Made by a program: the position numbers and the translations under genes
Notes under the pieces: model-generated
The model's input: only the letters and a program-made list of their open reading frames with translations
Databases searched by the model: none
Told to the model about the DNA's origin: nothing
Shown here: positions 35,467-40,365 of the stretch, one piece after another
Numbering within the stretch: position 1 is the first letter of the stretch
How the letters are laid out: each line of letters opens with the position of its first letter
Assembly (NCBI GenBank): GCA_902524845.1
Contig: CABZEW010000017.1
Location: forward strand, 1 to 40,365
DNA length: 40,365 nucleotides
DNA from: an uncultured Alphaproteobacteria bacterium
Lineage (GTDB): Bacteria; Pseudomonadota; Alphaproteobacteria; Rhodobacterales; Rhodobacteraceae
Direction: 5' to 3'

Positions 35467-36339
35467 ATGGTAGTTCTATTAGCTTATAAGGCAACTGTTA
35501 TTCAGATTTTAATGACCAGCTTTTATCACTTTCTCATTTGGTTTTTTACTATCGTTAGTTTAATTGCTTTAATGTACGGTGTTTTGAGTGCTGATATAAC
35601 GTTTATTGGGTTATTTATAAGCACACTTATTATCTCAGTAATTTTTTATCGGTTAAACGAAACCTCACCCTCACACTCAACGCAAGAGAAAGGAATAAAG
35701 GATTTCACTTTGGAGGGTATTGATAGGGATAACAATGAGGTATCTGAGGCTATTGAAACTTTAAAGCAAGAACAAACGAAAATATTGTCTGTTTTTAAAA
35801 GAGATATTTACTCAAGCGAAGAACTCTCAAGTGTTTCCGAAATAAAAAAGAAACTCGTTTCAGAATTTGTTTCATCTTTGTCTTTGGATTTTGAAATAAT
35901 TTCTAAGCAAGAGTTGAAAGATATTATCCTGAAATTGCTAAATAATTTGATTGAGAAAAATTCAAATTATTTGTTCGAACCCTCTTTGTTTCCTTCCGAT
36001 CAATCAACCTACGTTAATTGGGTAAGAAATTCGTTATTGCTTTTAGGCTGGAAAATAAGAAACGGAGGCGACAGCGAAAAAAAAATATTTTTTGAGCTCT
36101 TTGAAAAGAATGGAATGATTGCGGGAGTAGTGGTTTTTCCTGAATCAACAACAGCAAATATAGATCAGAAGCTGCATGATCACTTTATTCAGAAGGGTGT
36201 TATTGATTTTTCTGTGGTTATTACTCCGGATTTTAAGGAGATCGAAAACGAGCAAATATCAACAAGGATTATTACTTTAAACCACTATGATTTACCAAAA
36301 CTACATTTAAAGTTAAAAAAGTTGCTGACCTACAAATAA
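35467..36339 (+). CDS. Unknown membrane-anchored protein
   Basis: 290 residues, or 275 if ATG 35512 is used. Two hydrophobic segments near the N-terminus (about 16-36 and 41-61), then a hydrophilic coiled region (SEAIETLKQEQTKILSVF), and a C-terminal alpha/beta part (WVRNSLLLLGWKIRNGG, IFFELFEKNGMIAGVVVF, DFSVVITPDF) that vaguely recalls a restriction-endonuclease-like fold without a clear catalytic triad. No family recognised. Precedes a small gene and ccmF. Confidence 0.7.
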   Translation: MVVLLAYKATVIQILMTSFYHFLIWFFTIVSLIALMYGVLSADITFIGLFISTLIISVIFYRLNETSPSHSTQEKGIKDFTLEGIDRDNNEVSEAIETLKQEQTKILSVFKRDIYSSEELSSVSEIKKKLVSEFVSSLSLDFEIISKQELKDIILKLLNNLIEKNSNYLFEPSLFPSDQSTYVNWVRNSLLLLGWKIRNGGDSEKKIFFELFEKNGMIAGVVVFPESTTANIDQKLHDHFIQKGVIDFSVVITPDFKEIENEQISTRIITLNHYDLPKLHLKLKKLLTYK

Positions 36340-36385
36340 TTGGTCTGATCCTTGCAGTTCGTAAAATAGTAAGAAGGAAAATGAT

Positions 36386-36610
36386 ATGTTAGATGAAGAA
36401 TTAAATGAAACCGCAGTCAAGGCCAAAGCTGTTAGTGAAATTGTCGAAATAGCTCTGAATAACTTAGAAAAGGTGGACCTTTCTCGAGAAGAGGCTTTAG
36501 CTGGAATTTTAAGTCAGATAGCTATTCAGGTGGACAGAAAAGATTTAGAGTTTGCATTGGAGTTAAACAAAAAGTACCACAAATCTTTTTTAGAAAACGT
36601 TACCAAATAA
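36386..36610 (+). CDS. Small unknown protein
   Basis: 74 residues, mostly helical and acidic (MLDEELNETAVKAKAVSEIV, SREEALAGILSQIA, LEFALELNKKYHKSFLE). AGAAGGAAAATGAT before the ATG supports the start. Lies 52 bases upstream of ccmF and probably cotranscribed. Function unknown. Confidence 0.65.
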   Translation: MLDEELNETAVKAKAVSEIVEIALNNLEKVDLSREEALAGILSQIAIQVDRKDLEFALELNKKYHKSFLENVTK

Positions 36611-36662
36611 ATACAAAATTAGATTGCTTTTTTTTAAATAAGTCTTAATTGAAGACTCAGTC

Positions 36663-38600
36663 ATGGTCATTGAATTAGGGCATTTTTTTTTAATAGCAGC
36701 GTTTTGTCTCAACCTAGGGTTGATAGCAAATTGCGTTGTACACAGACCATCACTTGTAGGTTTTACAAACTTTTTCGATAGGCTTGAGTCATTACTGTTC
36801 ATTTTATTGGCGATATCTTTTTTGTTTTTGATTGTCAGCTTTATCACTTCCGATTTTTCTGTAAAGCTAATTGCAAATAACTCCCACTCGTTAAAACCAC
36901 TTTTATATAAGGTGGCAGGAGCCTGGGGTAACCATGAAGGTTCAATGTTATTATGGGTACTAATAATGTCCTTGTACTTATTTTTATTCCAGCTTAGCTC
37001 CAATAATTACTCCAAGAAGTTAGTTAATAACGTAGTTCTCGTTCAATTATCAATAATAGCACTTTTTTTATGCTACCTACTGGTACTATCAAATCCATTT
37101 GAGAGACTTGATTTTCCACCTCTTGATGGACAAGATCTTAACCCAATTTTGCAAGATGTGCTGCTCGTTGCGCATCCTCCAGTCTTATACCTGGGTTATT
37201 TGGGTCTTTCAATTCCCTTTTCTCTAGCGTTAGGATATCTGTTAACAAACGATGACAAAATAAACATCGTCAGACTTCTAAGGTTTTGGTCCTTGGTCCC
37301 ATTTGTTTTCTTGACACTTGGCATTCTTCTTGGAAGTATTTGGGCTTATTATGAGTTAGGTTGGGGAGGTTGGTGGTTTTGGGATCCGGTTGAAAATGTC
37401 TCTCTACTTCCGTGGCTGCTAAATTTATCTTTAATTCATAGTGTGTTGATACTCGAAAGAAGAAGTTCTTTATTAAATTGGTCAATTCTTTTGTCTATTA
37501 TGGGATTTTCTTTTTCAATGATAGGAACCTTTATAGTCCGTTCTGGATTAATCACGTCTGTACACGCTTTTGCAAATGATCCCTCGAGGGGACTATTTAT
37601 TCTGTTGATAATTTTTCTTGCGATTTCTTCAAGTTTGTTAATATTCGTAACAAAAAGATCCAATTCTAAAAATTTAATGAAGCTTAATATCGCTTCAAAA
37701 GAACTTTGGATTTTATTTCAAAATTTAACATTGCTAGTTATAGCTTCTATCGTCTTTCTAGGCACTATTTGGCCTTTTATAGTAGAAGTTGTATTCAGTG
37801 AACAAGTTTCAGTTGGCGAACCTTTTTATGAGGTTTCCCTTACACCCTTTATTATCATCTTCGCCTTTATGTTGCCAATTGCTAGCAAAGTTGGTTGGGG
37901 AGGTAAAAAATTTTCAGATAGTACGAAAATATTAAGCCTTTTTTTCATTTGTTTGGCTTTGTCTACAAGTGGATTCACATGGGGATTTCTTGGCCTTTTG
38001 ACGTTTATTGGACTTTTTCTATCTTTGTGGGTTTGCCTCGGTAGCACTATAGAACTTTATTCTTCTTTTCAACCTTACTCCTCAATATTTAAAAGAAACA
38101 GGGGATCACTTACAATAAATTTTAGGTTGATGGGGAGAACTTGTGCCCATTTTGGTTTCGGATTACTAATTTTTGGAGTCACTGCTGTTACAAGTTGGGA
38201 AACAGAGGATATACGACACGTGAAAGTTGGAGATAGTTTCTTTGTTAAATCTTATCAAATAGTATTTAAAGGTATAGATTATTCAGTGGAAAAAAACTTT
38301 AAGAGAGTTTCAGGTTCATTTGAGGTAATGCGTAACAACAAATCCATTGGAATACTGTTTCCTGAAAAAAGACTTTACCCCTCGCGCAACGAGGTCACAA
38401 CAGAAGCGTCCATAAAGCCAACAGTTTTTAATGATTTTTATATGGTTCTGGGCAATAAGTTAGATGAAAACGCTTGGGTGGTAAGAACGTACATTAAACC
38501 TTTTATCTCTTTTATTTGGTTGGGGGTAATAATGATATCATTAGGGGCGGGTCTTAGCCTGCTGTCTTTCACTACTAACAGAAATAGATCAAGGGCATAA
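36663..38600 (+). CDS. ccmF: Cytochrome c heme lyase subunit CcmF
   Basis: 645 residues, many membrane segments. Contains the heme-handling WWD signature WGGWWFWDPVENVSLLPW, the earlier AGAWGNHEGSMLLW and ERRSSLLNW, and periplasmic loops with His. System I cytochrome c maturation: transfers heme from CcmE to apocytochrome with CcmH. Eight bases separate it from the next gene. Confidence 0.97.
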   Translation: MVIELGHFFLIAAFCLNLGLIANCVVHRPSLVGFTNFFDRLESLLFILLAISFLFLIVSFITSDFSVKLIANNSHSLKPLLYKVAGAWGNHEGSMLLWVLIMSLYLFLFQLSSNNYSKKLVNNVVLVQLSIIALFLCYLLVLSNPFERLDFPPLDGQDLNPILQDVLLVAHPPVLYLGYLGLSIPFSLALGYLLTNDDKINIVRLLRFWSLVPFVFLTLGILLGSIWAYYELGWGGWWFWDPVENVSLLPWLLNLSLIHSVLILERRSSLLNWSILLSIMGFSFSMIGTFIVRSGLITSVHAFANDPSRGLFILLIIFLAISSSLLIFVTKRSNSKNLMKLNIASKELWILFQNLTLLVIASIVFLGTIWPFIVEVVFSEQVSVGEPFYEVSLTPFIIIFAFMLPIASKVGWGGKKFSDSTKILSLFFICLALSTSGFTWGFLGLLTFIGLFLSLWVCLGSTIELYSSFQPYSSIFKRNRGSLTINFRLMGRTCAHFGFGLLIFGVTAVTSWETEDIRHVKVGDSFFVKSYQIVFKGIDYSVEKNFKRVSGSFEVMRNNKSIGILFPEKRLYPSRNEVTTEASIKPTVFNDFYMVLGNKLDENAWVVRTYIKPFISFIWLGVIMISLGAGLSLLSFTTNRNRSRA

Positions 38601-38609
38601 AAATATAAA

Positions 38610-39005
38610 TTGAAATATCATTACTACCTTTTCTTTACTCTTTTTGTTGCGTCAAACGCTTTTGCAGTTGAGCCTTCTGAATTTTTAAATAATTCAACAT
38701 TAGAAAATAGAGCTAGAAACTTAAGTGCAAATATTCGCTGTCTAGTCTGTCAGAATGAAAACATAGATAGCTCTGACTCTGAGTTTGCTAAAGACATTCG
38801 CTTGTTTATACGGGATCAACTAGTCGGAGGCTTCTCAGACGAAGAAATAGAGGAATTTCTAGTTTCAAAATATGGAACTTACATTCTATTCAAACCGGAA
38901 TTTTCCCGATACAATATTTTTCTGTATCTCTTTGGACCATTTATTTTTATATTTGGTATTATTATGATTTCATTTCTTTTTTTAAAGTCAAAGAAAGGTA
39001 ATTAA
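38610..39005 (+). CDS. ccmH: Cytochrome c maturation thioredoxin-like protein CcmH
   Basis: 131 residues: signal peptide (MKYHYYLFFTLFVASNAFA), the RCLVCQNENIDSSDS active site (LRCxxCQ), a D-FAKDIRLFIRDQLVGG helix, a YGTYILFKPEF motif, and a C-terminal membrane anchor. TTG start. ccmG (the thioredoxin-like partner usually between ccmF and ccmH) is absent here. Confidence 0.94.
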   Translation: MKYHYYLFFTLFVASNAFAVEPSEFLNNSTLENRARNLSANIRCLVCQNENIDSSDSEFAKDIRLFIRDQLVGGFSDEEIEEFLVSKYGTYILFKPEFSRYNIFLYLFGPFIFIFGIIMISFLFLKSKKGN

Positions 39006-39009
39006 GTCG

Positions 39010-39297
39010 TTGATTAGCAAACAAAGCAAGATTTTTAAAGGTGATATCCATTGTGATAAAAAAGGTCTTATTTTTGAGGCTTATAACATTGAGAATATTG
39101 ATAAAAGTTCTTGTAGAACCATATTCTTCGATTGGATCATATCGCTTGACCCAAGTATTAATCAAAGTGAGGCAATTAATGAATTGTTAGAAGCGTATTC
39201 CCAAGAGTTTCCAAACCATCCCATGACAAGGCTATTAATTGAGGGTATAGATAAAGATAAGGGTAGGAAACAAAGAAGAAGGGCTAAAAGTTTTTGA
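39010..39297 (+). CDS. Conserved alphaproteobacterial hypothetical protein
   Basis: 95 residues starting at TTG 39010, four bases after ccmH. The last part, PNHPMTRLLIEGIDKDKGRK then RRAK, resembles a short hypothetical family of Alphaproteobacteria that ends PDHPM...L.EG..... RRRG. A FFDWIISLDPSINQSEA segment precedes it. Function unknown. Confidence 0.6.
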   Translation: MISKQSKIFKGDIHCDKKGLIFEAYNIENIDKSSCRTIFFDWIISLDPSINQSEAINELLEAYSQEFPNHPMTRLLIEGIDKDKGRKQRRRAKSF

Positions 39298-39301
39298 GGG
39301 G

Positions 39302-40063
39302 CTATTTTATAAAAACTGGGCTTGATGAATCACTGAATTTCTTGCTGTAAACATATCCATCTTCTGAGAACTCACAAACATTTTCATAGTCTTTGATTTT
39401 ATTCTTAATGACATAGTTTGCCATCATTCCTCTTGCCTTCTTCGATAATATGCCAATCGTTTTCAGCACCCCGTTTTTCTTTGTCTTAAATATTGGAGTG
39501 ATGAGGTTACTTCCTAATTTATTAAAATTAAGTACCTTTGAATATTCTTCAGACGCAAGGTTTAGCACTTGGTTTTTGTCTGATTGGACTCTATTTTTCA
39601 TGAATTCGAAAAGGGGGTCCATCCAAAATTCATACAGTGATTTATAACCGTTGAGATCAATTTTTGTTCCCATCTCAAATCTATAAGGTTGAATTCCATC
39701 AAGAGGTCTTAATATTCCATATAGCCCAGAAATAATTAACAAATTCTTTTGTGCAAAAAGTAAATCATCTTTTGTAAAGTTTTCAGCGTTTAAACCAACA
39801 TACGTATCACCCTTAAAGGTATAAATTGCTTGCGTGGTTGCATTTAAACTAGGTTTGTCCTGAAATTGTTGAAATCGATCAAAGTTAAGCTGTGCTAAAG
39901 AAGCACTAATTTTCATTTTATCAACTAAATCTTTTTCACTTAAAGATTTTGCATAATTAATTAGCTCAACCAGCTTATCAGGAAACTCGCTTTCTGTAGT
40001 TTCAAGACCAAGGCTGTTATTAGTCGGCGTAAGTTTCTTTGCAGGTGAGATAATTATTGTCAT
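39302..40063 (-). CDS. yaaA: Peroxide stress protein YaaA
   Basis: 253 residues. Starts MTIIISPAKKLTPTN. KMKISASLAQLNFDRFQQF, QAIYTFKGDTYVGLNA, ILSGLYGILRPLDGIQPYR-like (ISGLYGILRPLDGIQPYR), and a C-terminal KKARGMMANYVIKNKI are the family's conserved blocks. Limits peroxide damage, probably by lowering free iron. Convergent with the preceding hypothetical gene. Confidence 0.96.
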   Translation of the reverse strand: MTIIISPAKKLTPTNNSLGLETTESEFPDKLVELINYAKSLSEKDLVDKMKISASLAQLNFDRFQQFQDKPSLNATTQAIYTFKGDTYVGLNAENFTKDDLLFAQKNLLIISGLYGILRPLDGIQPYRFEMGTKIDLNGYKSLYEFWMDPLFEFMKNRVQSDKNQVLNLASEEYSKVLNFNKLGSNLITPIFKTKKNGVLKTIGILSKKARGMMANYVIKNKIKDYENVCEFSEDGYVYSKKFSDSSSPVFIK

Positions 40064-40076
40064 ATTAAAACCATAC

Positions 40077-40365
40077 TCATTTTGTTATCCATCCTCCTCC
40101 CAAAACTCGTTTTTTTTCTTCGCAATAAAAAACACAAGCTTGACCAGGTGATATACCCTCTTCTTCATTAAAAAGGGTTACCAATGCTTTTTTTGAAGGT
40201 AAGGGGCTGATTTCGGCCATGACTGGCGTTCTTTGGTATCGAGTCTTAATAAAAACATTTTTTGTTGAGCCAATAAGCTCTTCAAAAGTCATATCATCTA
40301 GCCAATTGACATCATTAATGTAAAATTTAGCTTGCCTAAGAGCCTCTCTTGGGCCAATCGTTATT
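40077..40365 (-). CDS. mnmA: tRNA 2-thiouridylase MnmA, C-terminal part (cut by the window edge)
   Basis: The frame is open to the window end. It reads TIGPREALRQAKFYINDVNW, then TRYQRTPVMAEISP, then EGISPGQACVFYCEEKKRVL and GGGWITK, the conserved C-terminal beta-barrel domain of MnmA (v-vGp.eaL...., dvNWl, spGQacVfY, vlGgGwI). The ATG at 40292 is internal and should not be taken as the start. Catalytic domain lies outside the window. Confidence 0.9.
   Translation of the reverse strand, partial: ITIGPREALRQAKFYINDVNWLDDMTFEELIGSTKNVFIKTRYQRTPVMAEISPLPSKKALVTLFNEEEGISPGQACVFYCEEKKRVLGGGWITK

Noticed and set aside
35466-35469. Overlapping divergent ATGs (CATG) of msrP and the unknown membrane protein
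   Set aside because: The msrP start is better placed at TTG 35429, with a ribosome site and alignment to E. coli; the overlap is then not real.

Overview
The window looks like an AT-rich alphaproteobacterium, most likely free-living and marine. Markers are a DUF1476 inhibitor of F1-ATPase (zeta subunit), an adjacent SufT-SufA pair, an IalB-family periplasmic protein, MsrPQ, System I cytochrome c maturation (CcmF, CcmH), a membrane pyrophosphatase and a non-pyrrolysine MttB homologue. The long TPR-sulfotransferase and TPR-methyltransferase proteins and tight gene packing fit small-genome marine lineages, for example those near SAR116. I cannot fix the lineage by eye.

Region 1 (1-9.4 kb) is mostly housekeeping and metabolic: YqeY-like protein (5' end cut by one base), membrane pyrophosphatase, an unknown secreted protein, a run of MORN-repeat protein, short Ogt and MFS transporter, a cytochrome P450, and an M20D amidohydrolase. 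It ends with a decayed DUF924 gene and a DUF952 gene.

Region 2 (about 9.4-21.6 kb) is accessory. It has two TPR-sulfotransferase genes sharing an exactly identical 1005-bp 3' half, an APS-kinase-like P-loop protein and an HxGH nucleotidyltransferase between them, a TPR-methyltransferase, a broken secreted-protein gene, and three tandem NTF2-like paralogues. Its right edge is the 3' end of guaA, a known integration hotspot. The last 22 bases of guaA recur as a direct repeat with one mismatch at 19743-19764. More degenerate copies lie at about 19682, 17022 and 14746, each followed by a related arm of about 100 bp rich in GTCAC. I read these as scars of repeated integration at guaA. No integrase gene is present in the window.

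Region 3 (21.6-40.4 kb) is core-like: guaA, an MttB-family protein, tpiA, sufA-sufT, tgt, lon, tRNA-Val(TAC), tRNA-Asp(GTC), a divergent PanB-like protein with altered metal ligands, prolyl-tRNA editing protein, the zeta subunit, nicotinamidase, an IalB protein, a Sir2-like protein lacking zinc cysteines, msrQ-msrP, two unknown proteins, ccmF-ccmH with a small conserved protein, yaaA, and the 3' end of mnmA cut by the window edge.

The most interesting hypothesis is a guaA-anchored island that gathers TPR-guided modifying enzymes (sulfotransferases, methyltransferase), with a neighbouring kinase and nucleotidyltransferase pair that might supply an activated donor. The scar structure and the exact repeat are visible in the sequence. 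The functional link is inference.
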